From positions 177,762 through 241,761 of the forward strand of contig NZ_LMDI01000067.1 of NCBI RefSeq assembly GCF_001425785.1: 64,000 nucleotides of DNA, written 5' to 3'. Positions 42,461 through 51,849 of this stretch are shown here, one piece after another; positions within the stretch are counted from its first letter, which is position 1; each line of letters starts with the position of its first letter. A program made the translations under genes and the position numbers. The notes under the pieces are model-generated. The model did no database searches, was not told the DNA's origin, and saw nothing but the letters and a program-made list of their open reading frames with translations. Source of the DNA: Rhizobacter sp. Root1221. GTDB lineage: Bacteria; Pseudomonadota; Gammaproteobacteria; Burkholderiales; Burkholderiaceae_C.

Positions 42461-43153
42461 TCAGCAGCCGCCGTCGCGCCAGGAGGCCGTCACGGCGTTG
42501 CGCACCAGTGCGCGGGCCGAGAGAACCGAATGGATCGGGTCGGGCGTTTCGCGGCCCAGCTGGTCGAACCAGGCGGCCAGGATGGGGTGGCGGAGCATCA
42601 GGGGCTCCCAGCTCGACCGCCAGCAGCGCGGCAGGTCGGAGTACGGGGCCAGCGTGGCGCCATCGTCGCGGGGATGGTCGGCGCCGACGCGCCCGTCCAT
42701 CACCTTGCCGATGTCGAAGAGGAAGGCCGCAGCCGAGCAGACCTGTTGCAGCTCGTCGACGTAGAACGGCAGCGGCTTCAGCGTGCGGGGATCGTGGTCG
42801 GCATCCATCGCCAGTTCGGCGGCGGTGAGCGCGGCTTCGAACAGCCCGTGGCGGCCGGTGTGGTGGTCGGTGGCAGCGGGTTGGGTGAGGAAGTAGTCGA
42901 GGTGGCCGCTCGATTCCAGCACCTGGGCGATGAACACCTGGAGATCGGGGGCCCAGCGCTTGCACAGGCAGGCCAGGCGGTACACCAGCGTGGTGGGTAC
43001 CTGCAGGTGGGCGAGGTTGCCGGCATTCATCCGGTTCACCACATCCGACAGCAGGTCCCGCTTCAGGTACTTCCGGCGGCCCATGAAACCCGAGGTGGGC
43101 AATTGGTCGGCGGGAAGCACGTTACGGGAGCTGTTGGGGGAATCAAAGGCCAA
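42461..43153 (-). CDS. TraI-type HD-domain-like protein (degenerate HD)
   Basis: A 230-residue protein resembling the HD-hydrolase domain found at the N-terminus of some TraI-like proteins: VPTTLVYRLACLCKRWAPDLQ, then HHTGRHGLFEAALTAAELAM and FLFDIGKVMDG. The usual HD pair is changed: where HDIGK is expected it reads FDIGK, so metal-dependent phosphohydrolase activity is doubtful. The proposed start is TTG 43153, because AAGGAG lies six bases upstream; ATG 43084 would be shorter and lacks such a site. No conjugation genes are nearby. Confidence 0.72.
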   Translation of the reverse strand: MAFDSPNSSRNVLPADQLPTSGFMGRRKYLKRDLLSDVVNRMNAGNLAHLQVPTTLVYRLACLCKRWAPDLQVFIAQVLESSGHLDYFLTQPAATDHHTGRHGLFEAALTAAELAMDADHDPRTLKPLPFYVDELQQVCSAAAFLFDIGKVMDGRVGADHPRDDGATLAPYSDLPRCWRSSWEPLMLRHPILAAWFDQLGRETPDPIHSVLSARALVRNAVTASWRDGGC

Positions 43154-43263
43154 TTCAGTCTCCTTCACGTTGGAGACTTGATTCTGCGGCGGCGGCCGTT
43201 CGGGCAACCCCGGAAATGCTGTGCAATCTGCCGCCTTTTTGCCGCCTTTTTGGGCAGTTCGTG

Positions 43264-44550
43264 TCAGAGTTGCGGCCCCAGCCAACCGGCCAGATGTTCC
43301 AGCACCTTCTCGCGCCACGGCCGCCGGGCCCATTCCGCCCACGTGACGGGCTTGGCGAGCGCCCAATCCGCCTGGAACACCGCCTCGGCCCGCACGGCGA
43401 ACGCCTCGTCGTAGACATTCAGATTCGCCTCGTCGTTCAGCCGGAACGACCGGTTGTCGAAGTTGGTCGATCCGACCGACACGAAACGCCCGTCGATGGC
43501 CAGCATCTTCACGTGGTACATCGTGGGCTGGAACTCGGCGATCTCCACGCCGGCGGCCAGCAGCTCGCCCCACCGGGCACGCGACGCCGCCCGCACCAGC
43601 TTCGTGTCGATCACCGGGCCGGGTGTGACGATGCGCACCCGCACACCGCGCCGCACAGCGGCCACCAGGGCGTCCACCGTCATGTCGTCCGGCACGAAGT
43701 ACGAACTGGAGAGCAGGATGGACCGGCTGGCCGCGGCGAGGGCCAGCAGGTACATCAGGTGGATCGACTCGCTGCCGCTCGTGGGCGAACTCGACACCAT
43801 CTGCGCGGCAGCGTCACCCGCCGGTTCGATGGCCGGGAAGTACGTGGGCCCGTGCAACACCCGGCCGGTCACCTTCGTCCAGTTGTCGAGGAACACGGCC
43901 TGGAACGTGGCGGCCGCCGGTCCTTCGAGGCGGTAGTGGGTGTCGCGCCAGTGGTCCGGGTCCTGCGCCGCACCCTGCCACTGGTCGGCGATGCCCACGC
44001 CCCCGGTGAACGCCACCCGCCCGTCCACCACGAGCAGTTTGCGGTGGGTGCGGTTGTTGAGCCTGGACAGCGTGTACCAGTGGGGCCGGTGGAATCGCTC
44101 CACCTCCACCCCGGCGTCGCGCAGTTGCGCGAGGAAGCGGTCTTCCATCTTCGTGCTGCCCACCCAGTCGAGCAGCACGTGCACCGGCACGCCCGCCCTG
44201 GCGCGCTCGGAAAGCGCATCGGCAAACGCCTTGCCGATCTCACCCGACCAGTAGATGTAGGTCTCGAACGTGACGGACGTCCGGGCGCCCCGGATCGCCT
44301 CCAGCATCGGCGGGAAGATCTCGTCGCCGTTCTGCAGGTCGGTGACCCGGTTGCCCGGCAGCACCGGCGCGGCGAGCAGGCTTGCCATGGCGCGCCGAAA
44401 ATCAGGGTCGGCAGTGCTGTAGATCCGTTCGACCCGCTGGTCGAGCTCCTTCTCGCCGCCCATCAGGTTCACGGCGAGCAAGGTGACCAGCAGCGTCAGG
44501 CCTGCGGTGAGCGCAACGAGGGGCCAGCGGCGTCGGGTCATGCACCTCAT
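43264..44550 (-). CDS. Phospholipase D-family protein (cardiolipin synthase-like)
   Basis: A 428-residue membrane-anchored enzyme. An N-terminal transmembrane helix near residues 8-30 is followed by two HKD repeats: THRKLLVVDGRVAFTGG near residue 170 and YHVKMLAIDGRFVSVGS near 340. These are the paired catalytic motifs of the PLD superfamily. Cardiolipin synthesis or phospholipid hydrolysis is likely. ATG 44550 or 44541 could be used. It diverges from the PBP gene. Confidence 0.9.
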   Translation of the reverse strand: MRCMTRRRWPLVALTAGLTLLVTLLAVNLMGGEKELDQRVERIYSTADPDFRRAMASLLAAPVLPGNRVTDLQNGDEIFPPMLEAIRGARTSVTFETYIYWSGEIGKAFADALSERARAGVPVHVLLDWVGSTKMEDRFLAQLRDAGVEVERFHRPHWYTLSRLNNRTHRKLLVVDGRVAFTGGVGIADQWQGAAQDPDHWRDTHYRLEGPAAATFQAVFLDNWTKVTGRVLHGPTYFPAIEPAGDAAAQMVSSSPTSGSESIHLMYLLALAAASRSILLSSSYFVPDDMTVDALVAAVRRGVRVRIVTPGPVIDTKLVRAASRARWGELLAAGVEIAEFQPTMYHVKMLAIDGRFVSVGSTNFDNRSFRLNDEANLNVYDEAFAVRAEAVFQADWALAKPVTWAEWARRPWREKVLEHLAGWLGPQL

Positions 44551-44676
44551 TATTCCGGGCCTCGCGCCCGGCAGGGACTTGAACAAGTCAGCCCGAAACC
44601 CGGTTGCCTGTAGGTGCACGCCGTTTTGTGACCCATTCGCGGCGCCGGGACCCGCCGAGCCGCCTACCATCCACCC

Positions 44677-47052
44677 ATGCAAGCCGACCCCGACGACCAT
44701 CCCCTGCCCCTGCCCCTGCCCGCGTCCCCGGCCTGGCACACCACGGCCCGCCGCGTGGCGCTGTGGACCCTGATCGGCCTCACCGTGCTGGGCATCGCCA
44801 TGGCGGCCTACGTCGCCGCGCTGTTCGGGGCCGCGCCCAGCGTGTCGCAGCTGCTGGACGTGCAGTCCGCCCGGCCGAGCACGCTGCTCAGCGCCGACGG
44901 CAAACCGCTCGGCTCGTTCCGCCGCGAGAAGCAGCAGCACGTGGCCCTCGCCGACATCTCACCCCACGTGATCGACGCGCTGATCGCCACCGAAGACCAC
45001 CGGTTCCGCGAACACCGCGGCATCGATGTGCAGCGCACGCTGAGCGCCCTCTTCCACTCCGCCACGGGCGACATGCAAGGGGGCTCCACGATCACCCAGC
45101 AGCTCGCGCGCAACCTGTTCCCGCAGGAGATCGGCCGCTCGCGTTCGCTCGACCGCAAGCTCAAGGAGGCGATCACCGCGCTGCGCATCGAACGGCTCTA
45201 CACGAAGGACCAGATCCTCGAGACGTACCTCAACACGGTGCCGTTCTTCTACAACGTGGTCGGCATCGAGATGGCGGCCCGCACCTACTGCGACACGTCG
45301 GCCAAGTCGCTGGACGAGCTGCAGAGCGCCACGCTTGTCGGCATGCTCAAGGGCACGCAGTACTACAACCCGGTGCGCCACCCTGAGCGGGCCGAAAAAC
45401 GCCGCAACGTCGTGCTGGGCCAGATGGCACGCCACGGCCACGTGACGGCGGCCCGCCTGGCCGAACTCCAGGCCCGGCCCCTCTCGGTGCGGCTGCGCCA
45501 CCAGCCCGAGAGCGAAGGCAACGCGCCCCACTTCGTCGGGTACGTGCGCAAGTGGCTCCTCGAATGGGCTGAAACCCACGACGTCGACTTCTACGCCGAT
45601 GGCCTGGTGGTCGAGACCACGCTGGACTCGCGGCTGCAGGATGCCGCCATCGAGGCCGTGCACGACCAGACCGCACTGCTGCAGCAGGTGGCCGACACCG
45701 AGTGGGCGCAGGCCGGCGTGCGCGCCACCTCCCTCCGGCGCACGGCGGGCGAACGCCCCGGCGCGCCGTTCGCCCACCTGTGGAAAAAGCGCCCTGAGCT
45801 GCTCGTCTCGTTCGCCCGCGACACGCCGGAATACCGCCGCGCCGTCGAAGGCGGCGCCTCGGCGGAAGACGCGCTGAAGACCGTGTTGGCCGACACCGAG
45901 GCGATCGCGCGCCTCAAACGCCAGCGCACCCGGCTCGAGGCGGGGTTCCTCGCCATGGACCCGGCCACCGGCGAGGTCAAGGCCTGGGTGGGCAGCCGCG
46001 ATTTCGAGGACGACCAGTACGACCACGTGGCCCAGGCCGAACGCCAGCCCGGCTCCACCTTCAAGCCGTTCGTCTACGGCGCGGCGCTGGAGGCCGGCAT
46101 CGGACCCGACCGCACCTACATCGACGACCCTGTCGAGATCCCGTTGGGTGACGGGCGCGTCTGGAAACCCACCGACATGACCGGCACGAGCGGCCTGCCG
46201 ATGACCCTGCGGGACGGCCTCGTCCATTCGAAGAACACCATCACGGCCCAGGTCATGCAGGAGGTGGGTGTGGCACGCACCGTCGCGCTGGCCAAGGCCC
46301 TCGGGGTCGACCGCAGCCGGCTCGACGCCGTGCCGTCGCTCGCGCTCGGCACCAGCCCGGTCACGCTGCTGGAGATGGTCAACGCCTACGCGTCCATCGC
46401 GCGTGAGGGCGTGCGCCACACGCCCGTGGTCGTCCGGCGCATCCTCGACCGCGACGGGCGGGTGCTGGCCTCGTTCGGCGGCGAGGCCCGCCGGGCCATG
46501 TCGCCGGATTCGGCGGTCGAACTCATCGACATGATGCGTGGTGTGGTCACCCGAGGCACCGGCACCATGGTGAAGACGCGGTTCGGCATCACGGGGGACG
46601 TGGCCGGCAAGACCGGCACCACCCAGAACAACACCGACGGCTGGTTCGTGCTGATGCACCCCCAGCTCGTGGCAGGCGCGTGGGTGGGCTTCAACGATGC
46701 GCGGGTGACCATGCGCAGCAACTACTGGGGCCAGGGCGGGCACAACGCGGTGCTGCTGGTGGGTGACTTCTTCCGCACCGCGCTCAAGGAGAAGGCGGTC
46801 GACGCGACGGCCACCTTCCCGCCGTCGCGCAGGCCGCCTGCGCCGGTCCCGTCCGAACCGGTCAATGGCTGGGAAGAGGACGGCGGTGGTGAACCGGGCG
46901 GTGCGTGGGCCGACGAGCCGGAGGGCAGCCACCCACCGCCGGTCAACGCCACCGACGGTGCGGCCCCGACGGCCGACACCCCCAAGAACGCCTCGGAACT
47001 CGAGCCGCTGCTGAAACTCGACGGCGCAAGGGAACTGGTTCCGACCCGGTGA
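44677..47052 (+). CDS. Class A penicillin-binding protein (glycosyltransferase/transpeptidase)
   Basis: A 791-residue bifunctional peptidoglycan synthase. One transmembrane helix lies near residues 25-50. The GT51 domain has ATEDHRFREHRG and GGSTITQQLARNLF. The transpeptidase domain has QPGSTFKPF (active Ser in STFK), SKNT and KTGTT. Between them is an extra segment of about 100 residues. The C-terminus is a Pro/Glu/Gly-rich disordered tail. This resembles PBP1A/1C-like enzymes. Confidence 0.93.
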   Translation: MQADPDDHPLPLPLPASPAWHTTARRVALWTLIGLTVLGIAMAAYVAALFGAAPSVSQLLDVQSARPSTLLSADGKPLGSFRREKQQHVALADISPHVIDALIATEDHRFREHRGIDVQRTLSALFHSATGDMQGGSTITQQLARNLFPQEIGRSRSLDRKLKEAITALRIERLYTKDQILETYLNTVPFFYNVVGIEMAARTYCDTSAKSLDELQSATLVGMLKGTQYYNPVRHPERAEKRRNVVLGQMARHGHVTAARLAELQARPLSVRLRHQPESEGNAPHFVGYVRKWLLEWAETHDVDFYADGLVVETTLDSRLQDAAIEAVHDQTALLQQVADTEWAQAGVRATSLRRTAGERPGAPFAHLWKKRPELLVSFARDTPEYRRAVEGGASAEDALKTVLADTEAIARLKRQRTRLEAGFLAMDPATGEVKAWVGSRDFEDDQYDHVAQAERQPGSTFKPFVYGAALEAGIGPDRTYIDDPVEIPLGDGRVWKPTDMTGTSGLPMTLRDGLVHSKNTITAQVMQEVGVARTVALAKALGVDRSRLDAVPSLALGTSPVTLLEMVNAYASIAREGVRHTPVVVRRILDRDGRVLASFGGEARRAMSPDSAVELIDMMRGVVTRGTGTMVKTRFGITGDVAGKTGTTQNNTDGWFVLMHPQLVAGAWVGFNDARVTMRSNYWGQGGHNAVLLVGDFFRTALKEKAVDATATFPPSRRPPAPVPSEPVNGWEEDGGGEPGGAWADEPEGSHPPPVNATDGAAPTADTPKNASELEPLLKLDGARELVPTR

Positions 47053-47118
47053 TTTCACGTTCCAGGCCGCCTTGGGCGCGGGTGGGACGTGCCGGTTCTG
47101 AACGGCCTGGCCGCGAGG

Positions 47119-48030
47119 TCAGGCCCACCACCCCGCCAGCATGGTGGCGGGGGTTCCCGGATCGTCGGCGTCCGTCACGACGGTCAGCCGCCACCGGGCG
47201 CCCTCCGCCACCGCGGCGATGCCCTCCACCTTCCACGGGATGTACAGCGGTTCGATGCGTTGCACCCGGCCGTCGGCCCCCACGGCGCCGATCGCGGCAC
47301 CCACACAGGCCCCATCGAGGTAGCTGCTGGCCGTGGCTTCGGCCACCGCGGAGAACAGCCACGCCCCGTCCGACAGTGGCGTGGCATCAGTGAAACACAG
47401 CGGCACACCCGCAGCCTGGCCCAGGTCGAACCGGTCGATGCGAAGCGGCGCTGGTGCCGGCGCGTGCCCATCCAGCGCCGCCGCCACGGCGGACCAGTCG
47501 AACACCACGCACGCGTTGCCGGGCTGGCCAGCATGGCCTCGCTGCAGCAGGTGGAGGCGGCCGTCCGCGACAAAAGCGCCTTCGACGTTCACGTCGGCGA
47601 AGGCAGCGTGCAATGGCCCGTAGAGGGCGGCGAGCGACACACGCGTGGCGCCGGCCTCTGCCGGGTGACCGCCCGCGTCGAGGGGCAGCCACACACCCGT
47701 GTGCCGGTGAAGCGTGGACCCGGAGCCGAAGGCCATCAGCGCGCCGTGCGGTGCCCCCGGCCACGCCGGCGTGACGCACAACGCCTCCAGGTCGGGTTTC
47801 AGGGCCTTGCGGTCGGCCTTGTCCTCGGGCAACACCCCGTCCAGCAGGCGCACGAGGCGGCCGGGGCGCTGGCTCGAGGTGTCGAAGACGCCGAGGTGCA
47901 GTTCGTCGTCACCCACCACGAAAGCGTCGGTGCCGATCAGCACGAGGCCACTGGCGGCGCCGAGGTGAGGCCGGCCGCGGGGATGCAACCCCGGGCCCAG
48001 GCTCAGCTTTCGAATGGTGGCGAGCTTCAT
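47119..48030 (-). CDS. Beta-propeller-like protein of unknown function
   Basis: A 303-residue protein without a signal peptide. It has repeated short beta-type segments such as LVLIGTDAFVVGDDELHLGVF, GRLHLLQRGHAGQPGNACVVF and GAWLFSAVAEAT, typical of propeller or esterase-like phytase folds. I do not recognise a named family. ATG 48030 begins 5 bases after the MarR gene stop, so it may be the third gene of that operon. Confidence 0.72.
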   Translation of the reverse strand: MKLATIRKLSLGPGLHPRGRPHLGAASGLVLIGTDAFVVGDDELHLGVFDTSSQRPGRLVRLLDGVLPEDKADRKALKPDLEALCVTPAWPGAPHGALMAFGSGSTLHRHTGVWLPLDAGGHPAEAGATRVSLAALYGPLHAAFADVNVEGAFVADGRLHLLQRGHAGQPGNACVVFDWSAVAAALDGHAPAPAPLRIDRFDLGQAAGVPLCFTDATPLSDGAWLFSAVAEATASSYLDGACVGAAIGAVGADGRVQRIEPLYIPWKVEGIAAVAEGARWRLTVVTDADDPGTPATMLAGWWA

Positions 48031-48035
48031 GCGCT

Positions 48036-48533
48036 TCAGGCCCTGGGGCCGGCCACCAGGCGAAGCAATCGCGTCAACTGCCGGGCTTCGTCGGCGGACA
48101 AGCCCGACGCCATGCGCCGGTCGTGCTCGCAGACCGCCTCGGTGATGGCCTTCAGGTCGGCCACCCCTTTCGGCGTGAGCGCAAGGCCGTAGGCGCGCCG
48201 GTCTTCCACCGATGGCTGGCGCTCCACGTACCCCATGGCCGCGAGGGCGTCCACCAGCAGCACGGCGCCGGACCGCGCGATGCCGAGGATGCGCGCGAGC
48301 TGGGTGAGCTTCAGGTGGTCGTTGCGCGAGATCACCGTCAGCGCCGAGAAACGCTGCGGCGTGATGTTCCACGGCGCGAGTGTCAGCACGAAGTCCTCGT
48401 AGATGACGATCTGCGCGCGGCGCACGCTGTAGCCCACCAGCGTGTCCAGCACCCCGTACTCGATGCCGGGGACATGCGGATCGAAGTCGTCGGCCGGGCC
48501 TGCCGGCAGGTCGGGGTCGGCGTGCGCACTCAT
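48036..48533 (-). CDS. MarR-family transcriptional regulator
   Basis: A 165-residue winged-helix protein: PQRFSALTVISRNDHLKLTQLARILGIARSGAVLLVDAL is the DNA-binding core, and the wing follows (GYVERQPSVEDRRAYGLALT). It lies 7 bases downstream of the FAD monooxygenase gene. A perfect 7-3-7 dyad at 49806-49822 upstream of the monooxygenase is its probable operator, making this an autoregulated aromatic-compound operon. Confidence 0.93.
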   Translation of the reverse strand: MSAHADPDLPAGPADDFDPHVPGIEYGVLDTLVGYSVRRAQIVIYEDFVLTLAPWNITPQRFSALTVISRNDHLKLTQLARILGIARSGAVLLVDALAAMGYVERQPSVEDRRAYGLALTPKGVADLKAITEAVCEHDRRMASGLSADEARQLTRLLRLVAGPRA

Positions 48534-48540
48534 CCGGGGC

Positions 48541-49770
48541 TCAGCGTGGCGCGAGGGATTGCGGGTCGAAGCCCGTGAGGCGCTTGTAGCGCAGCGAGAT
48601 GTCGGCCAGTTCCGCGGCCGGAATCACTTCATGGATGTCGGCGAAACCCGCTGGTGCCCGTTCGTGGGCGATTTGCATCACCTGCTCGGGCCCGTTCAGG
48701 CGGTTGCGCAGCACGATGGCCGCGGTTTTGGGAAGCCGGTCGGCCTCGTATTCGAGCAGGCCCTGCAACGGGGTGGCGGAGCGCTGCAGCGCGTCGGCGA
48801 GGCAGCGCGCGTCGAGAATGGACTGCGCGCTGCCGTTCGACCCGATGGGGTACATCGGGTGGGCCGCGTCGCCGAGCAACACCGTGTGGCCGGACACCCA
48901 ACGCGGCAACGGATCCTTGTCGACCATCGGAAACTCGTACACCGCCTCGGCGCTGGCGATCAGCGCCGGCACGTCGATCCAGCCCCAGCGCCAGTCGGCG
49001 AACTGGGCATCGAACAGGGACTTCGGCACCTCGCGGTTCCAGTCGTTGTGCATGCGCTCGGGCGACACGCGCAGTTCGGCGATCCAGTTGATCAGCGAAC
49101 GGCCGCGGCGGCGCAGCGGTTCCGAGATGGGGTAGGCCACGAACTTCTGGTCCTGGTGGCCGGCCATGAACATGCTACGGCCATCGAGGTACGGTTCGGC
49201 TTCGCTCACCGCCCGCCACAGCATGCGGCCGGCGAACTGCAGCGGGTCGCGCTCGGGGTGCATCTGGCGGCGGATGGCGGAATGGATGCCGTCGGCCCCC
49301 ACCAGCACGCCGACACGCCGGCGCGAGACCTCGCCGGCGCGGTTGATGAGCCGCACCACCGCCCCGTCGCCATCGTCCTCGAACCCGTCGGCCCGCTGGC
49401 CCAGGTGCACGGCCCCGGTGCCGAGGCGGTCGCGCGCGACACCGGCCAGCAGCATCTGGAACTCACCGCGGTGGATCGAGAACTGCGGCCAGGCATAACC
49501 CGCGGCCACGCCCCGCGGTTCGTGCCAGATGGGCTGGCCGAAGCGGTTGTAGTACGCGAGCGCCGAGGTCTCGACGCCCAGTTCGGACAACGCTGTCTCG
49601 AGGCCGAGTTCGGTGAGTTCGCGCACGGCATGCGGGAGCAGGTTGATGCCCACGCCGAGCGGCCGCAACTCACCGGCAGATTCGTACACCTCGCACTCGA
49701 TGCCGCGCTGATGAAGCATCAGCGCCAGCGTGAGCCCGCCGATGCCCGCTCCGACGATCCCTACCTTCAT
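48541..49770 (-). CDS. FAD-dependent aromatic-ring monooxygenase-type protein
   Basis: A 409-residue flavoprotein of the p-hydroxybenzoate-hydroxylase fold: dinucleotide-binding VGAGIGGLTLALMLHQRG at residues 6-23, the DG motif LVGADGIHSAIR and the GD motif LLGDAAHPMYPIGSNG. It would hydroxylate an unknown aromatic substrate with NAD(P)H and oxygen. ATG 49770 begins directly before the nucleotide-binding strand, as usual. MarR control is likely. Confidence 0.9.
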   Translation of the reverse strand: MKVGIVGAGIGGLTLALMLHQRGIECEVYESAGELRPLGVGINLLPHAVRELTELGLETALSELGVETSALAYYNRFGQPIWHEPRGVAAGYAWPQFSIHRGEFQMLLAGVARDRLGTGAVHLGQRADGFEDDGDGAVVRLINRAGEVSRRRVGVLVGADGIHSAIRRQMHPERDPLQFAGRMLWRAVSEAEPYLDGRSMFMAGHQDQKFVAYPISEPLRRRGRSLINWIAELRVSPERMHNDWNREVPKSLFDAQFADWRWGWIDVPALIASAEAVYEFPMVDKDPLPRWVSGHTVLLGDAAHPMYPIGSNGSAQSILDARCLADALQRSATPLQGLLEYEADRLPKTAAIVLRNRLNGPEQVMQIAHERAPAGFADIHEVIPAAELADISLRYKRLTGFDPQSLAPR

Positions 49771-49805
49771 GCGCGACGTGCTCCAGCCCTGTGGTGAACC
49801 ACAAA

Positions 49806-49822
49806 TGTTATGTGCCATAACA
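49806..49822. promoter_or_regulatory. MarR-type operator dyad
   Basis: TGTTATG-TGC-CATAACA is a perfect inverted repeat 36 bases upstream of the monooxygenase start. It is the right size for a MarR dimer. A second short dyad, GTGGT-GA-ACCAC, lies at 49791-49802. Confidence 0.55.
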
Positions 49823-49959
49823 ATGTGCCGCCATGCTGGAAAACCAGCATGCGGTCCGGGCCTGTGGAACCCCTAGTTTCGAGCCCGCACGGAAGGCGGT
49901 GGGCGGCCCTTTCGACGCAACAATTCCCGCTCGCCCGGCCCCGGGCCACGAGGAACCTC

Positions 49960-50565
49960 TTGCCGAACCTTGCCCTGCCCGCCCCGCTCATGTTGTTGTG
50001 CCTCGCCGCCACCGCGGCCGGCGCCGACTGCATCGACCAGGCGGCGCAGCACCACGGCGTCAACGCCCATGTGCTGCGCGCCATCGGCTGGCACGAAAGC
50101 CGCCTCAGGCCCGATGCGCTGGCCCGCAACCGCAACGGCACGTGGGACATCGGCGCCTTCCAGATCAACAGCCAGCACCTCGCGGCGCTGGCCCGCCACG
50201 GCATCGACGCCCGCGCACTCGGTGACGGCTGTACGTCCGCCTTCGTGGCGGCGTGGCACTACGGGCGGCAGGTGCAACGCCACGGCAACACCTGGCGGGC
50301 GGTGGGGGCCTACCACTCGCACACCCCGGCCCGCTCGGCCTGGTATGCCAATGCCATCGCAGGCGTGCTGATGGGCTGGCAGGTGCTGCCGCGGGGCGCG
50401 TTGCCCTTCGACCCGGCCACCACGCTGTCGCCCAGGCAACCCGCACTCGCCGCCGCGGGCACCGCCGCCGCGCCGGTCACCCTCTTCGACACCGGCGCCT
50501 CGGGCGCCGTCGCCGATCCCTCTAACCCGATCGACCCGATCGACCCGCCCCCAGGAGCCCCATGA
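49960..50565 (+). CDS. Exported lytic transglycosylase (SLT/VirB1-like)
   Basis: A 201-residue periplasmic muramidase-type enzyme. The signal peptide (ALPAPLMLLCLAATAAGA) is followed by the SLT core WHESRLRPDALARN with the catalytic Glu, then GAFQINSQHL and YGRQV with AVGAYHS. The C-terminus is a low-complexity Ala/Pro tail. The start TTG 49960 (AGGAA four bases upstream) is preferred; ATG 49990 would shorten the signal. Its stop overlaps the start of the PilT-like ATPase gene as ATGA, so they are coupled. Such enzymes open peptidoglycan for secretion or pilus machines. Confidence 0.83.
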   Translation: MPNLALPAPLMLLCLAATAAGADCIDQAAQHHGVNAHVLRAIGWHESRLRPDALARNRNGTWDIGAFQINSQHLAALARHGIDARALGDGCTSAFVAAWHYGRQVQRHGNTWRAVGAYHSHTPARSAWYANAIAGVLMGWQVLPRGALPFDPATTLSPRQPALAAAGTAAAPVTLFDTGASGAVADPSNPIDPIDPPPGAP

Positions 50566-51746
50566 CCACCCTCACCCACCCCGACGTGATGACCTTGTCC
50601 ACCGACGTGCGCCAGGGCATCGCCTCCTCGGTGCGCCACGCGTTGCTGTTCGCGCACTCCATCACCGACATCATGATCCACGAGGGCCGCACGATGATGG
50701 CCAAGTCGGCCCGGGGCACGCGGCCGCTCCACGAACTGTTCCCGTCGGTCCCCGACTTCGTCGTCACACGCGAGCACATCGTGTGCTACCTGGCCGGCTA
50801 CGTCGAAGGCGAAGTGCGGCACGACAACGTCCAGCGCTACTGGGACACCAAGCTCAAGCCCATCCTCGAACAGCGCCGCACCGCCAACTTCCGGCTCGAC
50901 GGCCTGGGCCAGCACGCGCTGCGGTACACGCTGTTCCTGCACGCGGGTGGGCAGCTCGGGCTCGCGATGCGCATCACGCCGGCGGCCATCACCCCGCTGA
51001 ACCAGCTGTCGCTGCCCGTGCAGTTGCGCGCCACGCTCACCGAAGCCACGTCGGGATTCATCGCCATCACCGGGCCCACCGGCGCGGGCAAGACCGCCAC
51101 CGCCATGTCCATCCTCGACCACCACAACCGCACGCACTCGGGCCACATCGTCACCATCGAAGACCCTGTGGAGCTGAAACTCACGCCGCAGCGATGCATG
51201 GTCACGCAACGCGAGGTGGGCTACGACGTCACCTCGTTCGCCGAAGGCATGCGCGACTCGCTGCGCATGAGCCCCGACGTGATGCTCACCTCCGAGATCC
51301 GCGACTCCGAAACCGCCGAGGTGGTCATCCAGGGCGGCGAATCGGGGTCGTTGATGCTGGCCACCATGCATGGCCGTACCACCACGGGCACGTTGCGAAA
51401 GATCCTGAGCTACACGGGATCGAACGCCGTGGTGCTGCGCTCGGTGCTCGCGGGCAGCCTGATCGGCGTGGTGCGCCAGGCGCTGGTGCCCTCCATCAAG
51501 GGCGACCGGTACCTGCTTGCGGCCGACGTGCTGTTCAACACCGGCAAGGTCACGCAGTTCATCGAGTCCGGCGACTGGATCGGCCTCGAGGCCGCCATCC
51601 GCGACGACAAGCTTGGTGCCAGCGAATTCATCAGCATGAACGTGCGTCTGGCCGACCTCGTCAGGCAGGGCGAGGTGGATGCCGCCGAGGCCATGCGCGA
51701 AACGTCGGACATGCCGGGCTTGAAGCGGCGGCTGCCGCACAAGTGA
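50562..51746 (+). CDS. PilT/DotB-like secretion ATPase (divergent)
   Basis: A 394-residue cytoplasmic ATPase. Walker A GPTGAGKTATAM lies near residues 171-182, the Asp box VTIEDPVE follows, then Walker B region VMLTSEIRDSETAE and the His box LMLATMHGR. Order and spacing match PilT-type type IV pilus retraction/secretion ATPases. The Walker B segment deviates from the canonical ILVGEMRD. No other pilus or secretion gene is nearby except the lytic transglycosylase it overlaps by 4 bases. It may serve a machine encoded elsewhere. Confidence 0.88.
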   Translation: MTTLTHPDVMTLSTDVRQGIASSVRHALLFAHSITDIMIHEGRTMMAKSARGTRPLHELFPSVPDFVVTREHIVCYLAGYVEGEVRHDNVQRYWDTKLKPILEQRRTANFRLDGLGQHALRYTLFLHAGGQLGLAMRITPAAITPLNQLSLPVQLRATLTEATSGFIAITGPTGAGKTATAMSILDHHNRTHSGHIVTIEDPVELKLTPQRCMVTQREVGYDVTSFAEGMRDSLRMSPDVMLTSEIRDSETAEVVIQGGESGSLMLATMHGRTTTGTLRKILSYTGSNAVVLRSVLAGSLIGVVRQALVPSIKGDRYLLAADVLFNTGKVTQFIESGDWIGLEAAIRDDKLGASEFISMNVRLADLVRQGEVDAAEAMRETSDMPGLKRRLPHK

Positions 51747-51849
51747 CCGCTCCCAGGACGAACCCACGGCACGAGACCGTGGCGGGCGGGGCCTGTATCC
51801 TGAAGGGCGACGTCATGGCGCGGGGCCTGCTCCGGGAGGCTCGACTCGA

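Noticed and set aside
43228..43250. The two GCCGCCTTTTT repeats as a CRISPR array
   Set aside because: Only two adjacent copies with no spacers; not CRISPR-like.
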